From a bacterium (lineage in GTDB: Bacteria > DRYD01 > JALUEN01): 5,660 nt of DNA. Positions 1 to 5,660 of the stretch are shown piece by piece (position 1 is the first letter of the stretch; every line of letters starts with the position of its first letter). The position numbers and the translations under genes are program-made. The notes below the pieces were generated by a model that had not been told where the DNA came from, did no database searches, and saw nothing but the letters and a program-made list of their open reading frames with translations. Location: contig JALUEN010000046.1 of assembly GCA_027052755.1 (NCBI GenBank), positions 1-5,660 of the forward strand, in the 5' to 3' direction.

Positions 1-1
1 C

Positions 2-160
2 TACTGGGAGGCTAGAACAGATAAGAACAAAGCCGTGATAATCCCAGCACCAGGGAACAAAAACCTAATAGGTACCTTTACCAAGGTGAAACTAGAGGAA
101 GCTTTTGTCTGGGGCTTCAAAGGTAGGATATACTCAGAGACACCAGCAGAGGTAAGGTAG
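2..160 (+). CDS. miaB: C-terminal fragment of a MiaB-like tRNA methylthiotransferase (TRAM domain), cut by window edge
   Basis: An open + strand frame runs from base 2 to a TAG stop at 158-160 and encodes 52 residues; the 5' part lies outside the window. The segment RTDKNKAVIIPAPGNKNLIG followed by TFTKVKLEEA and WGFKGRI matches the pattern of the TRAM domain ending MiaB-type radical-SAM enzymes: GRT-x-x-N-K, a hydrophobic strand, LIG, V-K-(I/L), EA and a closing L/F-x-G. MiaB adds a methylthio group to N6-isopentenyladenosine at position 37 of tRNAs; the TRAM domain contacts the tRNA. The radical-SAM CxxxCxxC motif is outside the window, so the family is read from the TRAM pattern alone. RimO and MtaB also end in TRAM domains, but the GRT-x-x-N signature favours MiaB. 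The gene converges on fliI, with three bases between the stop codons. Confidence 0.68.
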   Translation, partial: YWEARTDKNKAVIIPAPGNKNLIGTFTKVKLEEAFVWGFKGRIYSETPAEVR

Positions 161-163
161 TGC

Positions 164-1735
164 TTACGCCTTTCCTAAACGCTTTAAAACCTTCTCCTCA
201 TAATCGCTGGTTATCTCTATCATCCTCTTGACCGCGTTCTCCAAGTTGTCCGGCTCAAAGATACCCTGTCTCAAGAAACTGTTTACCTCCTCTATCTTCT
301 CTATAGCATAGTCTATCCTAGGATCGGAACCCTTCTTATACATTCCTATAGATATTATGTCCTCGTTCTTCTTGTAAGTCCCTAGTATCTCCCTGATGAT
401 ACCAGCTGCTCTCTGATGTTCAGGAGTTGTTATCTCTGGGAATAACCTACTGACGGATTGAAGGATATCTATAGCAGGGTAGTGGTTCAGATGCGCCAAG
501 TGCCTAGAGAGAACTATGTGTCCATCTAATATACCCCTCACTGTATCAGCTATCGGCTCGTTCATGTCATCTCCCTCAACTAAAACCGTGTATATAGCCG
601 TAATAGTTCCCTTAGGTGAAGTTCCTGGCCTCTCTAATAACTTAGGCAAAAGCGCGAAGACAGAAGGAGTATATCCCTTAGTTGCCGGTGGCTCTCCTAT
701 CGCCAACCCTATCTCCCTCTGCGCCATAGCGAAACGGGTTACCGAGTCCATCATGAGCAGTACATCCATCCCCTGATCCCTGAAGTACTCAGCTATCGCT
801 GTCGCTGTATAGGCTGACTTCAACCTCACCAGTGCGGGACGATCTGATGTAGCAACCACGACTACAGCTCGCTTCAGACCTTCCTCTCCTAGGTCCCTCT
901 CTATAAAGTCCCTAAGCTCCCTACCTCGCTCACCAATCAAACACAACACCGTGATATCAGCCTCAGAGAACCTAGTGATCATTGATAGGGTAGTGGACTT
1001 ACCTACACCGGATCCAGCAAAGATTCCAACCCTCTGACCTCTACCTAAGGTTAAGAGCCCATCTATCGCTCTGACACCTGTAGAGAGCGGAGTCTTTATC
1101 CTAGGCCTTAGGAATGGGTTAGGCGGATCGTTGTATATTGAGTACTCAGTCTCATACTCCAACGGCCCCTTCCCATCTATTGGGTTCCCTAAACCATCTA
1201 GGATCCTACCGCGAAGCTTAGGCCCTACCTTAACCGTTAAAGGCTTACCTGTGGCCCGAACCTCACAACCAGGAGCTATCCCCTTAGTGTCACCGATTGG
1301 CATTAGTAGAACCCTGTTCCCCTTAAAACCTACTACCTCTGCAGTAACCGGCTCATCACCGTATTTGGGATAAATGTGGCATAGCTCACCTACCTGAACT
1401 GGTGGTCCCTCACTCTCTATGACTAGACCGATTACCTGAGTTACCTTCCCATAGGTCTTTATCAAGCTACCATGCGCTACCTGAAGGGCTTTCAGGAAAG
1501 AGGTATAATCCGGTTTCTCCTTTAACTTCTCATCTATCTGATTAGCCTTTCTCTCAAGTTCATCTAGCTCTTTCTCTAGCTCCTCAATAGGATTGCTTCC
1601 CTCAACTTCTTCCTTAGTCCTCTCCTCAGGGATCTCTTCAGCGATTTTCTCAGAGCCTTCCTCTGGCTCTCCCTCAAGACTGTCAACGCCTAGCTCATCA
1701 GAGGACATCTCAGGAGAATCACTTGGATTCTCCAT
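164..1735 (-). CDS. fliI: FliI/YscN-family flagellar export ATPase with an acidic coiled-coil N-terminal extension
   Basis: FliI is the ATPase of the flagellar type III export apparatus; it forms a hexamer at the cytoplasmic face of the basal body, with FliH and FliJ. Numbering from an in-frame GTG at 1765, the sequence shows Walker A AGSGVGKST (250-258), catalytic-Glu motif GERGRE (E279), Walker B DVLLMMD (334-340), the family-typical FAMAQREIGLAIGEPP (345-360) and GDDMNEPIAD (398-407), and SVSR (437-440) at the arginine-finger position. The beta-barrel starts near TYGKVTQVIGLVIE (104-117). I prefer the ATG at 1735 (residue 11), giving 523 aa, because AGGAG lies 6 nt upstream; the GTG has poorer spacing. 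Typical FliI is about 430-450 aa and its barrel starts near residue 27, so this one carries roughly 80 extra residues: an acidic E/S/P-rich stretch, then a charged heptad-like helix. It overlaps the upstream membrane-protein gene by 17 nt. No fliH or fliJ is adjacent. Confidence 0.95.
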   Translation of the reverse strand: MENPSDSPEMSSDELGVDSLEGEPEEGSEKIAEEIPEERTKEEVEGSNPIEELEKELDELERKANQIDEKLKEKPDYTSFLKALQVAHGSLIKTYGKVTQVIGLVIESEGPPVQVGELCHIYPKYGDEPVTAEVVGFKGNRVLLMPIGDTKGIAPGCEVRATGKPLTVKVGPKLRGRILDGLGNPIDGKGPLEYETEYSIYNDPPNPFLRPRIKTPLSTGVRAIDGLLTLGRGQRVGIFAGSGVGKSTTLSMITRFSEADITVLCLIGERGRELRDFIERDLGEEGLKRAVVVVATSDRPALVRLKSAYTATAIAEYFRDQGMDVLLMMDSVTRFAMAQREIGLAIGEPPATKGYTPSVFALLPKLLERPGTSPKGTITAIYTVLVEGDDMNEPIADTVRGILDGHIVLSRHLAHLNHYPAIDILQSVSRLFPEITTPEHQRAAGIIREILGTYKKNEDIISIGMYKKGSDPRIDYAIEKIEEVNSFLRQGIFEPDNLENAVKRMIEITSDYEEKVLKRLGKA

Positions 1736-2972
1736 TAGCCTCTCCTCTGGATCCAAACCTCTCACCTCCCACCTGGAAGTAGAACTCTAAGATCTTATTC
1801 AAAAAGGCTCCCTCGCTTTCATCTAAGAGACCTATCTCAAAAACCCCTCTATCACGAGAGTTAAACCTGCCTACCAGGTAGTACCTTTCATCGGCGTCCT
1901 CTATTAACCTGACGAAAGCGCCTTGCTCTAATACTAATATTCTATCTCTCCTAAGAAAAGCACTCCTGTAGAGTATCAGGTTCTTAGATGTGCATTTTAT
2001 CCTTAAGCTAGTGTGTTCATCTATATAAGCTAAATAGTGGTGAACCGCTAAGCCAGAGAGGTAAGCCATTACGATGAAGATCAAGATGTTCACCCACTTA
2101 AAAGCTCCTAAGTAAAGGATGTGAAAGCTAGAAGCTATCTCCTGAAGTATTAAATAGGCTAAGATCAAAACCGCTATACTGGAGAGAACCGCTATAATTA
2201 ACGAATCCATTGAGGAGGGCTTTAGTGAGAACTTGGCTTCAAGACAGTCATCCTTGACTTTCTTAACCTTAATCTCGGTTATCGCTCTAGGGTTATGCTC
2301 CTGAGCTTCCTTAAGGGATTCAATTAATCTCTCAAGGTCCCTCACCGAGATCTCTAATTCAGGTACGTCAAGCAATGGGTTATCCCTGAGATGCGGATAC
2401 CCGTATTCCTCCGGAGTAATCTCTTCTCCTACCACCAGATCACTAACCCTAAGGCCAAAGGTAGAAGCCAGCTCCTGAGCGATATACCTGGTGTAAGGGT
2501 AAACTAGATCGTTCATCACAGTTACTTCCCTAACCGAGGAGCTGCTCCTGTAGTAAAGCTTTAGATAGTTTCCCATATCCCTCATGGGGTCAAGCTTTAT
2601 GCTCTCAGTTTTATCAAGTGGAACTCTCCAGTCCTCTACTTTCTTACCATCCTTTAAAACGCGAAATCTAACCAAATACTTAGCTCCCTCAAGTTCATCA
2701 ACTCTCAGAAAGTGATCCATCGTCTTGTACCTGGTGTATATCTGAAAAGCCGTGTAGAGCGAAAACAGGGCATAAGCTACTATTAAAAATATGATGATTA
2801 TCTCAATGACGCTTAGACCTCCATCTTTGAAGAAAAGGGGATAGATTAGGCCAACTAACCCTAGAAGGAGGAGAGAGATGAGGGTATCGCCTTTGTAACT
2901 CTCAGTTAACTTCTTGCTGTAAAGGATCTTGATAGCGTTCCTACTCAAAGTCTCTTTAGCTTTGTCTTGCAT
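1719..2972 (-). CDS. Uncharacterised four-TM membrane protein with two TM-hairpin plus beta-rich (possibly PH-like) modules
   Basis: I do not recognise this gene by name. The protein is about 417 aa from the ATG at 2972; a TTG at 2978 is possible, but GGGG then lies only 3 nt away against 8 nt for the ATG. Numbering from the TTG, predicted membrane segments are about 32-50, 57-80, 259-281 and 286-313, in two hairpins. Each hairpin is followed by a soluble segment of alternating hydrophobic residues ending in an amphipathic helix (YTRYIAQELASTFGLRV, 163-179; GAFLNKILEFYFQ, 390-402). That arrangement recalls bacterial PH-like (bPH2/DUF304, YdbS/YdbT-type) membrane proteins; this is inference from layout, not a confirmed match. 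An acidic linker (183-230) joins the halves. There is no signal peptide or catalytic motif. It starts about 30 nt after a tRNA gene and overlaps fliI, so a link to export or membrane placement is possible but unproven. It is not FliH, FlhA, FlhB or FliO/P/Q/R by size or motifs. Confidence 0.82.
   Translation of the reverse strand: MQDKAKETLSRNAIKILYSKKLTESYKGDTLISLLLLGLVGLIYPLFFKDGGLSVIEIIIIFLIVAYALFSLYTAFQIYTRYKTMDHFLRVDELEGAKYLVRFRVLKDGKKVEDWRVPLDKTESIKLDPMRDMGNYLKLYYRSSSSVREVTVMNDLVYPYTRYIAQELASTFGLRVSDLVVGEEITPEEYGYPHLRDNPLLDVPELEISVRDLERLIESLKEAQEHNPRAITEIKVKKVKDDCLEAKFSLKPSSMDSLIIAVLSSIAVLILAYLILQEIASSFHILYLGAFKWVNILIFIVMAYLSGLAVHHYLAYIDEHTSLRIKCTSKNLILYRSAFLRRDRILVLEQGAFVRLIEDADERYYLVGRFNSRDRGVFEIGLLDESEGAFLNKILEFYFQVGGERFGSRGEANGESK
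1739..1746 (-). promoter_or_regulatory. Ribosome binding site deciding the fliI start
   Basis: On the - strand the bases read AGGAGAGG, with the AGGAG core ending 6 nt before the ATG at 1735. This lies inside the last codons of the upstream membrane-protein gene, so ribosomes ending that gene at 1719 pass over it, which suggests translational coupling. The alternative GTG start at 1765 has only AGGTGG about 3 nt away, too close for a good site. Confidence 0.6.
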
Positions 2973-2998
2973 GCACAAAACCCCTTAATTAAAATTTC

Positions 2999-3079
2999 AA
3001 AGAGCTGGGGGTGGGGGTCGAACCCACGACCTGCTCATTACGAATGAGCTGCTCTGCCTCTGAGCTACCCCAGCTCTTT
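2999..3079. repeat. 12-bp inverted repeat that extends the tRNA-Thr acceptor stem
   Basis: AAAGAGCTGGGG at 2999-3010 is the exact reverse complement of CCCCAGCTCTTT at 3068-3079. Seven of the twelve pairs are the mature acceptor stem. The other five join the 5' leader to the discriminator and 3' trailer, so the precursor can form a continuous 12-bp helix, including a pair between base -1 and U73. Confidence 0.8.
3003..3074 (-). tRNA. tRNA-Thr (anticodon CGT)
   Basis: The - strand folds into a full 72-nt cloverleaf: acceptor GCTGGGG/CCCCAGC (7 perfect pairs), TA at positions 8-9, D arm GCTC-AGAGGCA-GAGC, anticodon stem GCTCA/TGAGC with loop TTCGTAA, five-base variable loop AGGTC, and T arm GTGGG-TTCGACC-CCCAC. 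The anticodon CGT is at 3042-3040 and reads ACG threonine codons. The discriminator is U73. CCA is not encoded (the next bases are CTT), so a nucleotidyltransferase must add it. The gene sits between porA (35 nt upstream) and the membrane-protein gene (about 30 nt downstream), on the same strand. Confidence 0.98.
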
Positions 3080-3090
3080 ATGCTCGCTCA

Positions 3091-3119
3091 ATCATATCTT
3101 TCGCTAAACTTAAACTAAA
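3091..3119 (-). promoter_or_regulatory. Possible promoter for tRNA-Thr, overlapping the 3' end of porA
   Basis: On the - strand, TTTAGT (3119-3114) and TATGAT (3096-3091) are separated by exactly 17 nt. The -10 matches TATAAT at five of six bases, while the -35 is weak (three of six against TTGACA). The -10 ends 16 nt before the mature tRNA 5' end, which would leave a leader of about 10 nt for RNase P to remove. Such hexamers arise by chance in AT-rich DNA, so this is only a candidate. Read-through from porA is the alternative source of the tRNA. Confidence 0.3.
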
Positions 3120-4339
3120 GCCTCCTGAAGGTTGGGAGGCGCGATAACCTTTCCGGTCTCCTTAGCCCTGACGTTCAGGTAGTAGAGAGTTCTGTCAAAT
3201 TTACCCGCTTTCGCGGCTTCCTGGCCTAGCTGGAAGGCTTTCTTCAGCTCATGCACGAAGGTGTCCCTTCCTCCTAAACCGTAAATTACATCAGCTACCG
3301 GTATCATCTTGCCGGTCTCGTACAAGCCAGAAACTATATCGTAGTACAAAGCACCAAATCTTGAAGCCATTGGATCCATCCTGTCCATGACTAATACAGC
3401 TTTTGCGTTCTTCAGAGCATCTAGAACTTCTTCATTAGGGAAAGGTCTGAACATCCTTATCTTCAAAACTCCAGCCTTTATACCCTCGGATCTAGCCTCG
3501 TCTGCAGCTATCCTGGCTGTACCTGCAGTTGAACCCATGACCACCATGATCACATCAGCGTCCTCTGTCCTGTAGGTTTCTATTACCTCGTATTTCCTGC
3601 CAGAGACCTTAGAGTACTCCTCAGCAATCTCTCTAAAAGCAGGTTTCACGTTGGGATAAGAGGTTTCCCTTACCTTAACCCTATACTCAAAGTAGGTATC
3701 GGTAAAAGCAAGAGGTCCGACAGTGTAGGGGTGATCCACATCTAGTAGGTACCTAGTAGGCGTTCTCCTCCCAACGAACTTCCTAACTGTCTCGTCATCT
3801 AATGTGTCAACTACCTCAACTGAGTGAGAGGTGATAAATCCATCATAGTTAACCATCACAGGCAGTTGAACTTTTGGATGTTCAGATAATCTAACTGCCA
3901 TGAAGATAGTATCATATATCTCCTGGGCATTCTCACAGAAGAGCTGAACCCAACCAGTGTCCCTGACAGCCATAGCGTCGCCATGATCACAGTGTATGTT
4001 AATTGGCGCTGATAAAGCTCGGTTAGCGACAATTAATACCATAGGGGCTCTAGAGGCTGAAAATATGGGTAGTATCTCAAACATAAGAGCTAATCCCTGG
4101 GAAGCAGTTGCGTTCATAACCCTAGCACCAGCTAGGGAGGCTCCTAGACAAGCACTGATCGCTGAGTGCTCGGACTCAACGGGAACAAACTCAGTGTCAA
4201 CGACACCATCTGCAACGTACTTAGAGAACTCTTGAACTACCTCTGTAGATGGAGTTATCGGGTAAGCAGCTACCACGTCAGGGTTAACCTGCTTCATAGC
4301 ATAAGCAGCTACCTGGTTACCCTCTATAGCTATTCTCAT
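3110..4339 (-). CDS. porA: Pyruvate:ferredoxin oxidoreductase, alpha subunit (PorA)
   Basis: PorA is the alpha chain of the heteromeric pyruvate:ferredoxin oxidoreductase, a cytoplasmic enzyme that converts pyruvate and CoA to acetyl-CoA and CO2 and reduces ferredoxin. Visible family motifs are YPITPST (26-32), ESEHSA (55-60), NATASQGLALM (76-86), NRALSAPINIHCDHGDAM (106-123) with RDTGW (126-130), and a C-terminal transketolase-like domain with KIRMFRPFP (293-301), DR-x-DPM (319-324) and GLGGRD (354-359). The ALSAPINIHCDHGD block is typical of pyruvate rather than branched-chain, indolepyruvate or 2-oxoglutarate enzymes. At 409 aa it has the usual length of about 390-410. The ATG at 4339 is preceded by GGGAGGG 7 nt upstream. 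It follows porD by 15 nt, so the two are surely one operon. The TPP-binding beta subunit, usually next, is absent: a tRNA gene follows instead. Confidence 0.95.
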   Translation of the reverse strand: MRIAIEGNQVAAYAMKQVNPDVVAAYPITPSTEVVQEFSKYVADGVVDTEFVPVESEHSAISACLGASLAGARVMNATASQGLALMFEILPIFSASRAPMVLIVANRALSAPINIHCDHGDAMAVRDTGWVQLFCENAQEIYDTIFMAVRLSEHPKVQLPVMVNYDGFITSHSVEVVDTLDDETVRKFVGRRTPTRYLLDVDHPYTVGPLAFTDTYFEYRVKVRETSYPNVKPAFREIAEEYSKVSGRKYEVIETYRTEDADVIMVVMGSTAGTARIAADEARSEGIKAGVLKIRMFRPFPNEEVLDALKNAKAVLVMDRMDPMASRFGALYYDIVSGLYETGKMIPVADVIYGLGGRDTFVHELKKAFQLGQEAAKAGKFDRTLYYLNVRAKETGKVIAPPNLQEALV

Positions 4340-4346
4340 AAGGAAT

Positions 4347-4353
4347 CCCTCCC
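4347..4353 (-). promoter_or_regulatory. Ribosome binding site of porA
   Basis: GGGAGGG on the - strand fills most of the 15-nt gap between the porD stop (TAG, 4357-4355) and the porA ATG at 4339, with a 7-nt spacer. It supports the chosen start and close coupling of the two subunits. Confidence 0.6.
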
Positions 4354-4354
4354 A

Positions 4355-4663
4355 CTACTTGATTTCCTCTACCATGGTTATAGCGTTAACTGGACATACC
4401 TGAGCACAGTAACTACAACCCTTACAATGCTGATAAAGGAACCCCTTCATCTTCCCATTTTCAAAGATTACAGCGTTATCAGGACAGTACAACCAACACA
4501 TCCCACAGTCAGTACACTTTTCAGGATCTAAGACTGGCTTCATGTATCTCCAACCACTGACATCGTACTTCTGAGCGGTTCCAGCCGGAAGTATAACACT
4601 ATCTGGATACTCTTCCCATGGCAGTGTGCTCATCTGAGCCGCTTTCTCAAGGTCTAATGTCAT
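4355..4663 (-). CDS. porD: Pyruvate:ferredoxin oxidoreductase, delta subunit (PorD), 2x[4Fe-4S] ferredoxin
   Basis: PorD is the small iron-sulfur subunit that carries electrons between the TPP/[4Fe-4S] core of the oxidoreductase and external ferredoxin. The 102-residue protein has two complete CxxCxxCxxxCP motifs: C50, C53, C56, C60-P and C80, C83, C86, C90-P, each expected to hold a [4Fe-4S] cluster. The N-terminal 45 residues, with LPWEEYP and SGWRYMKPVLDPEKC leading into the first cluster, are the usual PorD lead-in and separate it from free 8Fe ferredoxins, which begin near the first cysteine. It lies 32 nt after the DUF89 gene and 15 nt before porA, in the classic delta-alpha order. The gamma subunit gene that often precedes porD is not here. 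Assignment to pyruvate rather than another 2-oxoacid rests on the neighbouring porA. Confidence 0.94.
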   Translation of the reverse strand: MTLDLEKAAQMSTLPWEEYPDSVILPAGTAQKYDVSGWRYMKPVLDPEKCTDCGMCWLYCPDNAVIFENGKMKGFLYQHCKGCSYCAQVCPVNAITMVEEIK

Positions 4664-4669
4664 CTACTC

Positions 4670-4678
4670 CCACCTCCT
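4670..4678 (-). promoter_or_regulatory. Strong ribosome binding site of porD
   Basis: The - strand reads AGGAGGTGG, close to the full anti-16S complement, with a 6-nt spacer before the ATG at 4663. It lies in the 32-nt gap after the DUF89 gene, so porD can be translated well even if that gene is not. It is good evidence for bacterial-style initiation. Confidence 0.75.
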
Positions 4679-4695
4679 AGTAATCCTGAAGAGAG

Positions 4696-5610
4696 CTAGG
4701 AAAGGGTGTTCATAGGGACCTCCCTTCTAGTGAAGTTAGGACTAGCCTTGAACACTAAACTTCCTATTGGGACGTTTAGTGCAGTAGCTACTGGTCTACA
4801 CTTAGCTTTCAAGAGGAAGAAGATTGGTCCTCGCTCATGGGAAAGGGTCTCAAAGTTACCTTGGCCCTTAGCTATTATGAGATCAGCGTTCTTAAAAGCT
4901 CTCCTGAACTTCTGAGAGCAATCCTCTAACAGTACTCCTGCATATTTAGAACCAGTCTCTATTATAACCTCCTCAGGGAAACCGGACCTGAGAGCATCCT
5001 CCCTAGTAGCATCGTTAACTATACTGTAAGATCTAACAGCGTACTTAACCTTCTTGCCATTCTCAACTATTAGCTCAAAGAGTGGTCTATCAAATACAGT
5101 TTCCCCTGCGTTATCAGCTATATATAGAACTTTCTCAGCAGATTCTAAAACCTCTCGGAAGAGCTTAAGAGCCTCCTCATCTAACATCCATTTTCCCCTG
5201 AAAAGCTCGTTGAAAACCTCTAGTACCTCTATCTCGTCTGCCAAACTACCCAGATCTATAGCGTTACCAATTATAGCTATCTTCAAGGCCATAAGGAGTT
5301 TATCCTCTGATGATTGGACGATCTCCTTGAGCTTAGGGTATATCTCCAGAGCTTTATCTATGTGGTTCATCTTTACCCTCTCGTAAGGGTCCTTAACGCC
5401 TGTTAGCTTGCTAACTATCTCGTAGACCTCTGAGGCAACCTCCGGCGGTGTTTTGGAGAGGTCCATTCCTGGAATTAGCATGGCTACTCGGTTCATAATA
5501 GCTCTAAGGGTATGCTCTCTCTCCTCTATACCACTAACGTTAAGAGCAGCTCTTCCTGCTCTCAGCGCCTGGTTCATTATACAGGGGATGCAATCTAACT
5601 TCGTACGCAT
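4696..5610 (-). CDS. DUF89 / ARMT1-like metal-dependent phosphatase (CxxC subfamily)
   Basis: This 304-aa protein belongs to the DUF89 family of metal-dependent phosphatases, some of which have been proposed to remove damaged or unwanted phospho-metabolites; the substrate here is unknown. Visible hallmarks are an N-terminal C7-x-x-C10 in MRTKLDCIPC, GNAIDLG (115-121), the metal-site motif DNAGE (166-170), RSYSIVNDAT (193-202) with D205, KGQGNFE (248-254), and C271 in KCRPVATALNVPIG. The CxxC and roughly 300-aa length place it with the archaeal-type (AF1104-like) group found in archaea and thermophilic bacteria, rather than the larger eukaryotic ARMT1 or pantothenate-kinase-fused forms. The start at 5610 puts the CxxC in its usual position; only a weakly placed AAAAGGGGG lies upstream. 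It is the first gene of the visible - strand run, 32 nt before porD. A role beside POR in metabolite clean-up is inference from position. Confidence 0.92.
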   Translation of the reverse strand: MRTKLDCIPCIMNQALRAGRAALNVSGIEEREHTLRAIMNRVAMLIPGMDLSKTPPEVASEVYEIVSKLTGVKDPYERVKMNHIDKALEIYPKLKEIVQSSEDKLLMALKIAIIGNAIDLGSLADEIEVLEVFNELFRGKWMLDEEALKLFREVLESAEKVLYIADNAGETVFDRPLFELIVENGKKVKYAVRSYSIVNDATREDALRSGFPEEVIIETGSKYAGVLLEDCSQKFRRAFKNADLIIAKGQGNFETLSHERGPIFFLLKAKCRPVATALNVPIGSLVFKASPNFTRREVPMNTLS

Positions 5611-5653
5611 AAAGGCTGCTGCCCCCTTTTAATGTGTTGAGACCTAGTTAGAA

Positions 5654-5659
5654 TTTATA
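5654..5659 (-). promoter_or_regulatory. Possible -10 element upstream of the DUF89-porDA run
   Basis: TATAAA on the - strand lies about 43 nt before the DUF89 ATG, in an AT-rich stretch at the window edge. Any -35 partner would be outside the window, so this cannot be tested here. It is the only promoter-like sequence seen ahead of the run in the 50 nt available. Confidence 0.2.
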
Positions 5660-5660
5660 T

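Noticed and set aside
164..1735. F1/V-type ATP synthase subunit instead of FliI
   Set aside because: The motifs FAMAQREIGLAIGEPPATKGYTP and GDDMNEPIAD, and the export-ATPase style C-terminus, fit FliI/YscN rather than ATP synthase alpha, beta, A or B subunits; Rho is excluded by the absence of its RNA-binding domain.
2981..3000. AT-rich stretch with TTAATTAA as an intrinsic terminator after the tRNA
   Set aside because: The palindrome is short and A/T only, with no GC-rich stem other than the tRNA itself, so it looks like simple AT-rich spacer.
3003..3074. Archaeal origin suggested by tRNA-Thr with U73 and no encoded CCA, plus POR and DUF89 genes
   Set aside because: FliI and strong Shine-Dalgarno sequences point to bacteria. 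U73 in tRNA-Thr and absence of encoded CCA also occur in bacteria, and POR and DUF89 genes are widespread in anaerobic bacteria.
2973..3080. tRNA as an integration site for a mobile element
   Set aside because: No integrase or phage-like gene is near, and I saw no second copy of the tRNA 3' end in the window.
4355..4663. Stand-alone ferredoxin instead of PorD
   Set aside because: The 45-residue lead-in before the first cysteine and the 15-nt spacing to porA are typical of the delta subunit.
5054..5386. Open + strand frame of 110 codons opposite the DUF89 gene
   Set aside because: It is Ser-rich with no recognisable motif, lies wholly antisense to a clear conserved protein, and is explained by the composition of the opposite strand. 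The same holds for + strand frames at 516-776, 1131-1373, 1593-1790, 3387-3575, 3996-4235, 4166-4531 and 4706-4915.

Overview
The window reads as chromosomal DNA from an anaerobic, probably thermophilic bacterium. Two observations point to bacteria: a canonical flagellar/type III export ATPase (FliI) and strong Shine-Dalgarno sequences. The anaerobic lifestyle is inferred from a pyruvate:ferredoxin oxidoreductase gene pair. The thermophilic leaning is softer. It rests on purine-rich coding strands, charged Glu/Lys/Arg-rich proteins, frequent AGG/AGA, ATA and CTA codons, and a DUF89 protein of the CxxC type common in archaea and thermophiles. No phylum can be named from this sequence alone.

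Layout: at the left edge, on the + strand, lies the last 52 codons of a gene that looks like the TRAM-domain end of a MiaB-type tRNA methylthiotransferase. It converges on everything else in the window, which is on the - strand. Read in the direction of transcription, from right to left, the order is: a DUF89 metal-dependent phosphatase; porD (2x[4Fe-4S] ferredoxin subunit); porA (alpha subunit of pyruvate:ferredoxin oxidoreductase); a tRNA-Thr with anticodon CGT; a four-TM membrane protein of unknown function with an apparently duplicated layout; and fliI.

Spacings along the - strand are short: about 32, 15, 35 and 30 nt, then a 17-nt overlap. No convincing intrinsic terminator was seen between the genes, so most or all of the directon could be co-transcribed. 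There is also a possible tRNA promoter overlapping the end of porA.

Functionally, porD and porA supply two of the four usual POR subunits. PorA carries the pyruvate-domain motifs, and PorD passes electrons out to soluble ferredoxin. The gamma and beta (TPP-binding) genes are not in the window; a tRNA gene sits where porB would normally be. The FliI ATPase is also away from its usual fliH/fliJ neighbours. It has about 80 extra acidic and coiled-coil residues at its N-terminus and is translationally coupled to the unknown membrane protein. That membrane protein/FliI pair is the most interesting unexplained feature here. No mobile element, CRISPR array or riboswitch was seen, and no intergenic stretch exceeds about 50 nt.
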